Shown piece after piece: positions 19,246-26,916 of a stretch of 64,000 bases of DNA. Made by a program: the position numbers and the translations under genes. Within the stretch, counting starts at the first letter, position 1, and the number at the start of each line of letters is the position of its first letter. The stretch spans positions 4,663,001-4,727,000 of the forward strand of contig NZ_CP111043.1 of assembly GCF_026250525.1 (NCBI RefSeq), read 5' to 3'. Source of the DNA: Chondrinema litorale (GTDB lineage Bacteria > Bacteroidota > Bacteroidia > Cytophagales > Flammeovirgaceae). The notes under the pieces are model-generated. The model was not told the DNA's origin. It saw nothing but the letters and a program-made list of their open reading frames with translations, and made no database searches.

Positions 19246-19668
19246 ATGATAGTACATATATGTAGAAAAGAGCATTTTAATGCTGCTCATAAATTATACA
19301 ATCCGAACTGGAGTAGAGAAAGAAACGAAGAGGTTTTTGGACCTTGTGCCAATGAAAACTGGCATGGACACAACTTTGAATTGATTGTAACAGTAAAAGG
19401 TAAGCCCGATCCAGAAACAGGATTCGTAGTTGATCTTAAAGTTCTAGGTAAGATTATTAAAGAAAACATCATATCTAAAGTTGATCATAAAAACCTGAAT
19501 TTAGATGTGGATTTCATGAAAGGCAAACTTACTAGCTGCGAGAATTTAGTGTTAGAATTCTGGAAAATACTTGAATTCCAGTTATCTAAAGTTTCTGATA
19601 CAGCCAAATTACATTGTTTGGAATTAATTGAGACAAATAAAAATTCTGTAAAATACTACGGAGAATAA
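19246..19668 (+). CDS. 6-carboxytetrahydropterin synthase / 6-pyruvoyl-tetrahydropterin synthase family (QueD-like)
   Basis: A 140-residue T-fold enzyme. Zinc ligands are seen in FNAAHKLYN and in WHGHNF; the catalytic Cys is in GPCANENWHGHN; the substrate-anchoring Glu is in the C-terminal LELIETNKNSV. QueD converts dihydroneopterin triphosphate to 6-carboxytetrahydropterin in queuosine synthesis, whereas PTPS makes the biopterin precursor. The length and the longer loop between the first His and the Cys (about 22 residues, NPNWSRERNEEVFGP) resemble the PTPS branch, so I leave the symbol blank. No queC/queE lies nearby. The gene has its own promoter and a strong ribosome-binding site. Confidence 0.88.
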   Translation: MIVHICRKEHFNAAHKLYNPNWSRERNEEVFGPCANENWHGHNFELIVTVKGKPDPETGFVVDLKVLGKIIKENIISKVDHKNLNLDVDFMKGKLTSCENLVLEFWKILEFQLSKVSDTAKLHCLELIETNKNSVKYYGE

Positions 19669-19716
19669 GAAGGCAACCATCATTAATAAATTTACCAGCT
19701 AAAAGCTGAACTATAA

Positions 19717-20814
19717 ATGAAATATTATCTGATAGCTGGTGAAAAGTCCGGCGACTTACATGCTTCCAATTTAATTAAGTCACTAAAAAAAAGAGATGCA
19801 AATGCAGAATTTAGGGGTTGGGGCGGTGACGAAATGGAAGCTGCTGGTTTAACGCTTGTAAAACATTATAAAGAAACTGCTTTTATGGGATTTTTAGAGG
19901 TTTTTTTAAATCTCCATAAAATCTCAGGTTTCATTAAATCATGCAAAAAAGATATTACTTCATGGAAACCTGATGTAATTATACTTGTAGATTACGCTGG
20001 GTTTAATCTTAGAATAGCCAAATTTGCTAAAACTGCTGGTTTTAAAGTTTACTACTATATTTCTCCAAAGCTTTGGGCATGGGGTCAAAAAAGAGCACTA
20101 AAGATAAAGAAATATGTAGATCGAATGTTTGCAATTATGCACTTCGAAAAAGCTTTTTATGCAAAGTTTGACTACCACCATGTAGATTATGTAGGAAACC
20201 CAGTTTTGGATGCAGTAAGCAACTTCTCTCCTGCTCCCAATTTTTTAATTGATCATAAATTAGAAAATAAGCGGATTATAGCGATTCTTCCAGGTAGCAG
20301 AAAACAAGAAGTCATAAACATCTTACATAAAACCATATCGCTTAAAAAAGCATTTCCAGAGCATCAATTTGTAATAGCAGGAGTTTCGCAATTACCAAAA
20401 GAATTATACTCAATTGCAAAGGAGAATGAAATTCCGGTATTGTTTGATCAAACTTACGATCTTTTATCTCATGCCGAGGCTGCAATTGTAACGTCTGGTA
20501 CTGCAACTTTAGAAACAGCAATGTTCTATGTACCAGAAGTTGTGGTGTATCAAACCAGTACAATTACTTATAACATTGCCAAAATAATTATTAAAGTAAA
20601 ATACATTTCATTGGTAAATCTCTTAGCAGATAAGGAAGTTGTAAAAGAGCTAATTCAAAATGATTTTAATGAGGAAAATCTGATTAAAGAATTAACCAAA
20701 GTAATTGAAAATAAAGATCAGATAATTAATGAATATAAATCACTTTATAAAAAATTAAAAACTGAAAGTGTTTCTGAAACTGCAGCTGAATTGATGACGA
20801 AATATTTACATTAG
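19717..20814 (+). CDS. lpxB: Lipid-A-disaccharide synthase
   Basis: A 365-residue GT19 glycosyltransferase. LpxB joins lipid X to UDP-diacylglucosamine to make the disaccharide of lipid A, at the inner membrane. Seen: YYLIAGEKSGDLHASNLI at the N-terminus, RGWGGDEMEAAGL, VDYAGFNLRIAKFA, YYISPKLWAWGQKRALKIK, YVGNPVLDAV, ILPGSRKQEV and a SGTATLETAMF loop that binds the nucleotide. Length is normal for the family. It follows the pterin enzyme by 48 bases on the same strand. Confidence 0.95.
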   Translation: MKYYLIAGEKSGDLHASNLIKSLKKRDANAEFRGWGGDEMEAAGLTLVKHYKETAFMGFLEVFLNLHKISGFIKSCKKDITSWKPDVIILVDYAGFNLRIAKFAKTAGFKVYYYISPKLWAWGQKRALKIKKYVDRMFAIMHFEKAFYAKFDYHHVDYVGNPVLDAVSNFSPAPNFLIDHKLENKRIIAILPGSRKQEVINILHKTISLKKAFPEHQFVIAGVSQLPKELYSIAKENEIPVLFDQTYDLLSHAEAAIVTSGTATLETAMFYVPEVVVYQTSTITYNIAKIIIKVKYISLVNLLADKEVVKELIQNDFNEENLIKELTKVIENKDQIINEYKSLYKKLKTESVSETAAELMTKYLH

Positions 20815-20843
20815 AAGAAAAAATATATTTTTTTCAGGTTTCC

Positions 20844-20874
20844 TTTGGTATATATCATTTCATTAATATATTTG
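20844..20874 (+). promoter_or_regulatory. Promoter of the tRNA-Glu cluster
   Basis: TTTG at 20844-20847, 19 bases, then TATATTTG at 20867-20874. This is a near-perfect Bacteroidota housekeeping promoter, 17 bases before the first tRNA. Confidence 0.75.
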
Positions 20875-20891
20875 CACCTCCAAAAACAAAC

Positions 20892-20963
20892 GCTCCGTTC
20901 GTCTAGGGGTTAGGACGCCAGGTTTTCATCCTGGTAACAGGGGTTCGATTCCCCTACGGAGTA
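20892..20963 (+). tRNA. tRNA-Glu (UUC), copy 1
   Basis: A 72-base cloverleaf with discriminator A; CCA is not encoded. The anticodon loop is TTTTCAT with anticodon TTC and flanking 5-bp stem CCAGG/CCTGG. The T arm is AGGGG-TTCGATT-CCCCT and the D arm is GTCT...GGAC. The acceptor pairs GCTCCGT with ACGGAGT, which leaves a G-U wobble at position 1-72. Identical to copies 2 and 3. Confidence 0.97.
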
Positions 20964-20995
20964 CTACTTTTTTGGATGTGTTTATGTAAATAAAC

Positions 20996-21067
20996 GCTCC
21001 GTTCGTCTAGGGGTTAGGACGCCAGGTTTTCATCCTGGTAACAGGGGTTCGATTCCCCTACGGAGTA
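20996..21067 (+). tRNA. tRNA-Glu (UUC), copy 2
   Basis: Identical in sequence to copy 1, 32 bases downstream. The spacer (ctacttttttgg...) resembles the spacer to copy 3, so the unit duplicated together with its flank. Confidence 0.97.
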
Positions 21068-21101
21068 CTACTTTTTTAAAGGTGTGTTTATATAAAAAAA
21101 T

Positions 21102-21173
21102 GCTCCGTTCGTCTAGGGGTTAGGACGCCAGGTTTTCATCCTGGTAACAGGGGTTCGATTCCCCTACGGAGTA
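21102..21173 (+). tRNA. tRNA-Glu (UUC), copy 3
   Basis: Identical in sequence to copies 1 and 2, 34 bases after copy 2. The base before it is T rather than C. A strong terminator follows within 8 bases, so the three are one transcript. Confidence 0.97.
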
Positions 21174-21180
21174 CGAGTAA

Positions 21181-21204
21181 GGGAAGCAATTGCTTCCCTT
21201 TTTT
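21181..21204 (+). terminator. Rho-independent terminator of the tRNA cluster
   Basis: GGGAAGCAATTGCTTCCC is a perfect palindrome (21181-21198) followed by TTTTTT. Confidence 0.85.
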
Positions 21205-21219
21205 ATTTGTATTCTATCA

Positions 21220-21258
21220 AAAAAAGCCTTCTAAATATTAATATTTAGAAGGCTTTTT
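21220..21258. terminator. Bidirectional terminator between tRNA cluster and rmlA
   Basis: A 28-base perfect palindrome at 21226-21253 (arms GCCTTCTAAATATT and its complement) is flanked by an A-tract on the left and a T-tract on the right. It can stop the minus-strand rmlA transcript and any read-through from the tRNAs. Confidence 0.85.
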
Positions 21259-21275
21259 TAATTTAGATTAAATAC

Positions 21276-22139
21276 TTATTCTTTTATAAGACCCATTAAA
21301 TAGGTTCCGTAACCGCTTTTAACTAATGGCTTAGCTAATATCTCTAGCTGTTCTGCGCCAATATATCCCATTAAGAAAGCTATTTCTTCAGGTGATCCTA
21401 TTTTAAGTCCCTGACGCTCTTCTATTACTTGAACAAATTGAGCTGCTTGCATTAATGAGTTAAATGTTCCTGTATCTAACCATGCAGTACCTTTATCCAT
21501 TATACCAACTTTTAACTTGCCTGCTTTAAGATAGTGACTGTTAACATCAGTAATTTCATACTCACCTCTCGCAGACGGTTTAATAGATTTAGCAATCTCT
21601 ACTACATCATTATCATAAAAATACAAACCAGGCACAGCATAATTGGACTTTGGATGCTGGGGTTTCTCCTCAATACTTATTGCAGTTTTAGATTTATCGA
21701 ATTCAACCACTCCATATCTATGCGGATCAGATACATGATAAGCGAATACAATCCCTCCATCAGGATCAATATTATCTTGTAAAGTTTCTTGTAATCCGGT
21801 ACCATAAAAAATATTATCACCAAGAATTAGAGCAACTTTATCATTACCTACAAACTCTTCTCCTATTACAAATGCTTGAGCTAAACCATTTGGCTCTGCT
21901 TGAACAGCATATGAAAAATTACAACCAAGTTGACTGCCATCTTTTAATAAATCTTTAAAAAGAGGCATATCTTTCGGAGTAGAAATAATTAAAATATCCT
22001 TAATGCCAGCCATCATCAAAGTTGATAATGGATAGTAGATCATAGGCTTATCGTAAACAGGCATTAATTGTTTACTAACAGAATAAGTAAGTGGATGTAA
22101 TCTTGTACCTGAACCTCCGGCTAATATAATACCTTTCAT
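21276..22139 (-). CDS. rmlA: Glucose-1-phosphate thymidylyltransferase
   Basis: A 287-residue nucleotidyltransferase that makes dTDP-glucose from glucose-1-phosphate and dTTP, the first step to dTDP-rhamnose and other deoxysugars. Seen: GGSGTRLHPLTYSVSKQLMP with the pyrophosphorylase signature, KPMIYYPLSTLMMAGI, LILGDNIFYGTGL, ISIEEKPQHPKS, YAVPGLYFYDNDVVEIAK and RGEYEITDVN, then TAWLDTGTFNSLMQA. Length is normal for the short RmlA type. It is the last gene of a run with an epimerase and cysH; rmlB, C and D are not in the window. Confidence 0.95.
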   Translation of the reverse strand: MKGIILAGGSGTRLHPLTYSVSKQLMPVYDKPMIYYPLSTLMMAGIKDILIISTPKDMPLFKDLLKDGSQLGCNFSYAVQAEPNGLAQAFVIGEEFVGNDKVALILGDNIFYGTGLQETLQDNIDPDGGIVFAYHVSDPHRYGVVEFDKSKTAISIEEKPQHPKSNYAVPGLYFYDNDVVEIAKSIKPSARGEYEITDVNSHYLKAGKLKVGIMDKGTAWLDTGTFNSLMQAAQFVQVIEERQGLKIGSPEEIAFLMGYIGAEQLEILAKPLVKSGYGTYLMGLIKE

Positions 22140-22161
22140 AAAAAAATTTAATTTTAGTCAG

Positions 22162-23085
22162 CTATGGTAAAAATGAAAATTTTTGGCTAAAATCCCTTAA
22201 TTCTGTGATTAAATCTTTGCTATCAAACTTAACTTTATTTCCTATACTAGGATCTCTTGCCGCACTTAAACTTCTAAGTTTCACATCTTTTAGTGTATGT
22301 AATGTATCAATTGTTGGATAAATATTTTTTATCTCATTTACTATTTCATTGATGCTGAAATTTTTATCAAATAAATTATAAGTACCTGATGCTATGTCTT
22401 TTTTTAAAGCATGCACTAAACAACTTACAATTTTATCTATATGAATAAATGGCCGAGTCTGTTCTCCTCCTCCTTCAATTTGAATAAAATTTTGGAAATG
22501 AGCACCAAACATAAACTTATTAATGACCGCATCAAAACGCATACTTCTACTATAGCCGTAAACATTGCCACACCTTAAAATAAGCATGTTGGTTTTGCTA
22601 AAAAGTCGCTCTAGCATTTTCTCACCGTTTAGCTTAGATATACCATAATATGTACCCGGTCTTGGTGCAGTACTTATATCTACAGGTTCTTCGCTTGAAC
22701 CATAAACAGACATCGAGCTTAAGTAAATAACTTTCTTAACTGGATTACTTTCTATAGCATAACTCAACTCTGCAGTTCCCCAGTGATTTACTTGTTCAAA
22801 TACATGTGGGTCTTCATTAGCAAATGGAGTAGTAACTTTTGCTGCTAAATGGAAAATAACATCAGCCTCCTCAACAGCTTTATTTAATTTATAAGAATCT
22901 AGAATATCAGCAGACTCAAACCTGATTTTGCTATCAGGGAGATGCTGCTCCATTAAAAAGATATTATAGTTTTTTCTTGATAGATTGTCGTAAATTACAA
23001 TCTTATCTACCTCTTCTAAAAGTGAAAGTTGGTGGGTTAATTCAGTACCTATGTATCCTGCCCCTCCTGTTATTAAAATATTCAT
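22162..23085 (-). CDS. NAD-dependent sugar-nucleotide epimerase/dehydratase
   Basis: A 307-residue extended SDR protein. The Rossmann motif GGAGYIGTEL is at residues 7-16, an Asp that binds the NAD ribose is in IYDNLSRK, and the catalytic Ser and Tyr-x3-Lys are in YLSSMSVYGSS and YYGISKLNGEK. The family interconverts UDP- or dTDP-sugars for surface polysaccharides. It lies 22 bases upstream of rmlA and 29 bases after cysH on the same strand, consistent with one operon. Substrate cannot be assigned from sequence. Confidence 0.9.
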   Translation of the reverse strand: MNILITGGAGYIGTELTHQLSLLEEVDKIVIYDNLSRKNYNIFLMEQHLPDSKIRFESADILDSYKLNKAVEEADVIFHLAAKVTTPFANEDPHVFEQVNHWGTAELSYAIESNPVKKVIYLSSMSVYGSSEEPVDISTAPRPGTYYGISKLNGEKMLERLFSKTNMLILRCGNVYGYSRSMRFDAVINKFMFGAHFQNFIQIEGGGEQTRPFIHIDKIVSCLVHALKKDIASGTYNLFDKNFSINEIVNEIKNIYPTIDTLHTLKDVKLRSLSAARDPSIGNKVKFDSKDLITELRDFSQKFSFLP

Positions 23086-23114
23086 AAATTAATTCGCACT
23101 GAACTGTTCAAAAT

Positions 23115-23816
23115 TTATTTCTTCACGAGTTTGGTATGCAAACCACACTCGGTTTTATTCATACCCTTCCATCTGCCATCTCTATTATCTAGCAAAGCAT
23201 TAGGATCAATTTTATGAGTACATGGTTGGCAACCGATACTCAAATACCCCTGCCCTTCAAGCGGATGTCTTGGTAACTCAAAAATCCTAATGTAATCGTG
23301 AACCATTTTAGTGTTCCAATCTAGCATAGGATGATAGCGAGTTACTCCCATTGGAGCTTGCTCTTCTTTATTGAAAGAAGCCCTTACAGAACTTTGTGCT
23401 CCTCTTACTCCATTTATCCAAACATCAAAACTTGCTAGAATTGGATCTAAAGGAGCAATCTTATTTATATGGCAACACCTATCTGGATTAGATGAGTACA
23501 TAAGTCTCCCATCCTGATCTTTTTGCTGATACTTAGGTATTGATGATGATATACTTACAATGTTCAAATTTAACTTCTCCGCTAGCTCATCTCTAAATTT
23601 TAATGTTTCTGCAAAATGATATCCTGTATTTAAAAAGTATACAGGCGTATCTGGCGCCAAAACACTTATTATATGAAGCAATGGAACACTGTTAGTTTGA
23701 AATGAGGACGTTGAAAAAAGCTTTTTATCAGCCTTTTTATATGATTCTAAGTCTGCTTGAATCATCTCTAATTTTTCCTCAAAAAGTTTAATTAATTCTT
23801 CTTTGGATGCAAACAC
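23115..23816 (-). CDS. cysH: Adenylyl-sulfate/phosphoadenylyl-sulfate reductase, Fe-S type
   Basis: A 233-residue reductase that turns activated sulfate (APS or PAPS) into sulfite with thioredoxin. Seen: FQTNSVPLLHIISVLAPDTP, LNTGYHFAETLKF, the Cys pair in PDRCCHINKIAPL, the CxxC in SIGCQPCT, and the nucleophilic Cys in KTECGLHTK at the C-terminus. The CC and CxxC motifs bind a 4Fe-4S cluster and point to the APS-reducing branch. The start is GTG at 23814-23816. Finding it first in a run with sugar-nucleotide genes, without cysDN next to it, is a little unusual. Confidence 0.9.
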   Translation of the reverse strand: MFASKEELIKLFEEKLEMIQADLESYKKADKKLFSTSSFQTNSVPLLHIISVLAPDTPVYFLNTGYHFAETLKFRDELAEKLNLNIVSISSSIPKYQQKDQDGRLMYSSNPDRCCHINKIAPLDPILASFDVWINGVRGAQSSVRASFNKEEQAPMGVTRYHPMLDWNTKMVHDYIRIFELPRHPLEGQGYLSIGCQPCTHKIDPNALLDNRDGRWKGMNKTECGLHTKLVKK

Positions 23817-23897
23817 AACTAAAAAAATTTATATTTTGATTCCAATTTTTGTAGTATTGTCAAGTAATTGATCGAGTATTGATTCTTCAAGAAGCAA

Positions 23898-23915
23898 ACT
23901 TCAAATTATTGAAGT
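23898..23915. promoter_or_regulatory. Inverted repeat ACTTCAA-N4-TTGAAGT upstream of the sugar transporter
   Basis: Perfect 7-base arms around ATTA, in the intergenic region between the divergent cysH and MFS genes. Possible operator; symmetry is seen, function is inferred. Confidence 0.4.
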
Positions 23916-23958
23916 GCTTTACGCAAACATAAGTTACAAGAAGAAGAGCTACAAAAGC

Positions 23959-23976
23959 AGTTAGTTACAACTAACT
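23959..23976. promoter_or_regulatory. Inverted repeat AGTTAGTT-AC-AACTAACT upstream of the sugar transporter
   Basis: Perfect 8-base arms with a 2-base centre, 78 bases before the transporter start. This could be an operator or a short hairpin in the leader. Confidence 0.4.
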
Positions 23977-24053
23977 TACCTCTTTTATGAAAATACTTCA
24001 ATCAAATAACAGTGAATTTGAAAAATTAATAAACATTTAACAAATCTAATATT

Positions 24054-25502
24054 ATGGCAGGAGGCTCATATTCATCGAGTAGCAACACTGTTGTTAACGA
24101 TGTACCAGGACAACAAACAAATTACACAAGAGCTCTAATCGTTCTAACTTTACTTTTCTTTTTATGGGGATTTTTAACATGTATGAATGACATCCTCATA
24201 CCTTATCTTAAGAATGTATTCCAGTTAAATTTCTTTCAAGCAATGCTGGTACAATTTGCATTCTTTTTAGCTTACTTTATTGGTTCTTTAATATATTTCA
24301 TCATATCAGCCTCATCTGGTGATCCGATTTCTAAAATTGGATATAAAAATGGAATTATAGCCGGATTAATTATTTCAGGTATTTCTTGTGCCTTATTTTA
24401 CCCAGCAGCAGAATTTAAAGTATATGGTTTCTTTTTAGGAGCTCTTTTCTTTTTAGGTATTGGTTTTACCATACTACAAATTGCAGCAAATCCTTATGTA
24501 TCTATATTAGGAAGTGAAGATACTGCATCCAGTAGACTAAATTTATCTCAAGGATTTAACTCTTTTGGTACTACCATCGCTCCACTTATTGGTGGATATT
24601 TAGTTTTCCAATATTTTGCAGTGGATGGTGAAGTTACTGAAGACTCTGTGAAAATTCCTTATCTAATTTTCTCTTCAGTATTCTTCTTTGCAGCAGTATT
24701 AATTAAAATGACAAACTTGCCAACCTTTAGCTCTGAAGAGAATATTGAAAGTGGCGCAGGCGCATTAAAGTACCCTCACTTGTTATTAGGGATGTTTGCC
24801 ATTTTCTTTTATGTAGGTGGAGAAGTTGCTATTGGAAGTTCATTAATTAACTTTTTTGAACTAGAAAATATTCTTGGCTTAGAACCCACAAAAGCAGATG
24901 TATTCTTATCGTTTTATTGGGGAGGCTCTATGATAGGTAGATTTCTAGGATCTATCTCATTAAGTAAATCTGCTATGGGACCTAAAAAATTCGGTTTAAT
25001 GGTACTTGTTGCTATTGCTGCATTCTTAGTTATTTATGGCGGCGCATACATTAAATACAGTCAAAGTGGAGAAACACTCTCATTTATGGAAGTTGCTCCT
25101 TTCCTTTTAATTATGGCTGTTAACCTTGTTGCCTTTTTAGCAGGTAAATCAATAGCAAGCCGAACTTTAGCCATTTTTGCATTTATCAATATTATTTTAT
25201 TGGCAATTACCTTATTATCTGGAGGAGCTTTGGCATTCTGGGCAGTAATTGGTATTGGCTTATTCAACTCTATTATGTGGTCTAATATATTCACATTGGC
25301 CATTGAAGGATTAGGAAAATATAAAAGCCAAGGCTCATCATTATTAGTTATGGCAATTTTAGGTGGTGCTCTAATTCCACCAATACAAGGTGCTATTGCA
25401 GACTCTGTAGGACTACAACTTTCTTTCTTTGTTCCAGTAATTTGCTACATTTACCTAGCTTATTATGGTCTTGCAGGTTACAAGGCAGGAAAATCAAACT
25501 AA
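24054..25502 (+). CDS. FucP/glucose-galactose-type MFS sugar transporter
   Basis: A 482-residue membrane protein of the FHS family with about 12 membrane segments. Seen: LFFLWGFLTCMNDILIPYLK at the first helix (the conserved Asn-Asp of FucP-like symporters), FFLAYFIGSLIYF, FTILQIAANPYVSILG and SRLNLSQGFNSFGTTIAPLIGG. It imports a neutral monosaccharide with protons across the inner membrane. The next gene, 19 bases away, is a glycosylasparaginase, so a sugar released from glycoproteins (GlcNAc or fucose) is a reasonable guess. The first 20 residues are Ser/Gly/Asn-rich and probably cytoplasmic. Confidence 0.92.
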   Translation: MAGGSYSSSSNTVVNDVPGQQTNYTRALIVLTLLFFLWGFLTCMNDILIPYLKNVFQLNFFQAMLVQFAFFLAYFIGSLIYFIISASSGDPISKIGYKNGIIAGLIISGISCALFYPAAEFKVYGFFLGALFFLGIGFTILQIAANPYVSILGSEDTASSRLNLSQGFNSFGTTIAPLIGGYLVFQYFAVDGEVTEDSVKIPYLIFSSVFFFAAVLIKMTNLPTFSSEENIESGAGALKYPHLLLGMFAIFFYVGGEVAIGSSLINFFELENILGLEPTKADVFLSFYWGGSMIGRFLGSISLSKSAMGPKKFGLMVLVAIAAFLVIYGGAYIKYSQSGETLSFMEVAPFLLIMAVNLVAFLAGKSIASRTLAIFAFINIILLAITLLSGGALAFWAVIGIGLFNSIMWSNIFTLAIEGLGKYKSQGSSLLVMAILGGALIPPIQGAIADSVGLQLSFFVPVICYIYLAYYGLAGYKAGKSN

Positions 25503-25521
25503 TTACTAAACAAATAATAAA

Positions 25522-26496
25522 ATGCAAAAAAGAAGGACTTTCATTAAAAATGCTGTATTAGGCAGTGCAGCATTAACTACCGCATTTGGTTGTGAAAACG
25601 CGAAAAAGGAAGAAGAAAAAGTAATTGCTCAAAAACCAATTGTAATTTCTACTTGGAAATTTGGAGTTCAAGCAAATGCTGAAGCATGGAAAATCCTTTC
25701 AGCCAACGGAAGAGCATTAGATGCTGTAGAAGTTGGTGCAATGGTTCCTGAATCTGACCCTACAGAAAGTAGTGTAGGTTTTGGTGGATTACCAGACAGA
25801 GAAGGAAAAGTAACTTTAGATGCTTGTATTATGGATGAAAAAGGCAATTGTGGTTCTGTTGCTTTTTTACAACATATTAAAAACCCAATACAAGTTGCTA
25901 GAAAAGTGATGGAAGATACACCACACGTAATGCTTGCAGGTGAAGGTGCTTTACAATTTGCTTTAGAATCTGGTTTTAAAAAAGAAAACCTACTTACTCC
26001 AAATGCAGAAAAAGCTTGGAAAGAATGGTTAGAGAAATCAGAATATAAACCTGTAATTAATATAGAAAACCACGACACTATTGGAATTCTGGCTCTAGAT
26101 GAGGCAGGAAACCTTTCAGGTGCATGTACCACTAGTGGCATGGCATACAAAATGCATGGCCGTGTTGGTGACTCACCAATTATTGGAGCTGGCCTTTATG
26201 TAGACAATGAAGTAGGTGGTGCTTGTGCAACTGGTGTTGGAGAGGCAGTAATTAGAGCAGCAGGTAGTGCAATGGTAGTTGAGCAAATGAGAAATGGAAA
26301 ATCTCCAGAAGAAGCTTGTAAAATTATTGTTGAACGTATCGCTCGCTTATATCCTAGTTTAGAGAATATGCAAGTAGGATTCTTAGCATTAAATAAAAAT
26401 GGAGAGTATGGTGCTTACTGTATCCATCCAGGTTTTAATTATGCTGTTAAATCTGAAAAGCAAGACGATCTGATTGATGGGAAACATATTGTATAA
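25522..26496 (+). CDS. Glycosylasparaginase (N4-(beta-N-acetylglucosaminyl)-L-asparaginase)
   Basis: A 324-residue Ntn-hydrolase that cuts the bond between Asn and GlcNAc in degraded glycoproteins. The precursor self-cleaves in the HDT motif; here Asp185-Thr186 in ENHDTIGILALDEAGN, which makes Thr186 the nucleophile. Substrate-binding sequences are also seen: HGRVGDSPIIGAGLYVDN and GACATGVGEAVIR. The N-terminus QKRRTFIKNAVLGSAALTTA with RR looks like a Tat signal, followed by CENAKK, so the enzyme is probably exported and may be lipid-anchored. It is co-directional with the sugar transporter, 19 bases upstream. Confidence 0.93.
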   Translation: MQKRRTFIKNAVLGSAALTTAFGCENAKKEEEKVIAQKPIVISTWKFGVQANAEAWKILSANGRALDAVEVGAMVPESDPTESSVGFGGLPDREGKVTLDACIMDEKGNCGSVAFLQHIKNPIQVARKVMEDTPHVMLAGEGALQFALESGFKKENLLTPNAEKAWKEWLEKSEYKPVINIENHDTIGILALDEAGNLSGACTTSGMAYKMHGRVGDSPIIGAGLYVDNEVGGACATGVGEAVIRAAGSAMVVEQMRNGKSPEEACKIIVERIARLYPSLENMQVGFLALNKNGEYGAYCIHPGFNYAVKSEKQDDLIDGKHIV

Positions 26497-26520
26497 AAAG
26501 ATCAAAATGTAGATAAATAA

Positions 26521-26547
26521 AAAAGGCTTCGTAAAGAAGCCTTTTTT
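26521..26547. terminator. Bidirectional terminator between glycosylasparaginase and small lipoprotein genes
   Basis: AAAAGGCTTC-GTAAA-GAAGCCTTTT stem-loop with an A-tract on one side and a T-tract on the other, between two convergent genes. Confidence 0.85.
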
Positions 26548-26565
26548 ATGCACTAATAAAATATA

Positions 26566-26802
26566 TTATCTTGGATATAACTTCTCTCTGATGGCCATAG
26601 ATCTTTCAGCCATCTCTCCAGTTTCATCTTCCTCATAAGGAGCTTTTAATTGCATAGGAGTTGGATCACTCTTATCACCATAAATCCTTTTACTATCTTC
26701 ATTTACTGGAAATAATTTAGCTTTATTATGGGGTCCAAAGCAAGATGATAAGCTTAATAAGCAAGTAATTACTACTAATATCCCTGATATTTTCTTTTTC
26801 AT
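26566..26802 (-). CDS. Small lipoprotein of unknown function
   Basis: A 78-residue protein with a clear lipoprotein signal: KKK, a hydrophobic stretch, then LSLSSC at about residue 21 and F. The mature part is short, charged and Pro/Lys/Glu-rich (GDKSDPTPMQLKAPYEED). It has its own terminator downstream and lies in its own unit between two convergent or co-oriented genes. Similar tiny lipoproteins are frequent in Cytophagales; no function is known to me. Confidence 0.8.
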   Translation of the reverse strand: MKKKISGILVVITCLLSLSSCFGPHNKAKLFPVNEDSKRIYGDKSDPTPMQLKAPYEEDETGEMAERSMAIREKLYPR

Positions 26803-26859
26803 TATAATTAGAATATTTAATGCATTAAAATAATGACCAAAATTAAAACAAAATCTTTG

Positions 26860-26889
26860 TAAAAAAAGAAAGACCTTATAAAAGGTCTT
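26860..26889 (-). terminator. Terminator downstream of superoxide dismutase
   Basis: On the minus strand the stem AAGACC-TTTTATAA-GGTCTT is followed by TCTTTTTTT, 28 bases after the sod stop codon. Confidence 0.8.
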
Positions 26890-26916
26890 CCTATTAAACG
26901 ATATATCAAAAATATC

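Noticed and set aside
20892..21173. Evenly spaced direct repeats that could look like a CRISPR array
   Set aside because: Each 72-base repeat folds as a tRNA-Glu and the spacers are similar to each other, unlike CRISPR spacers.
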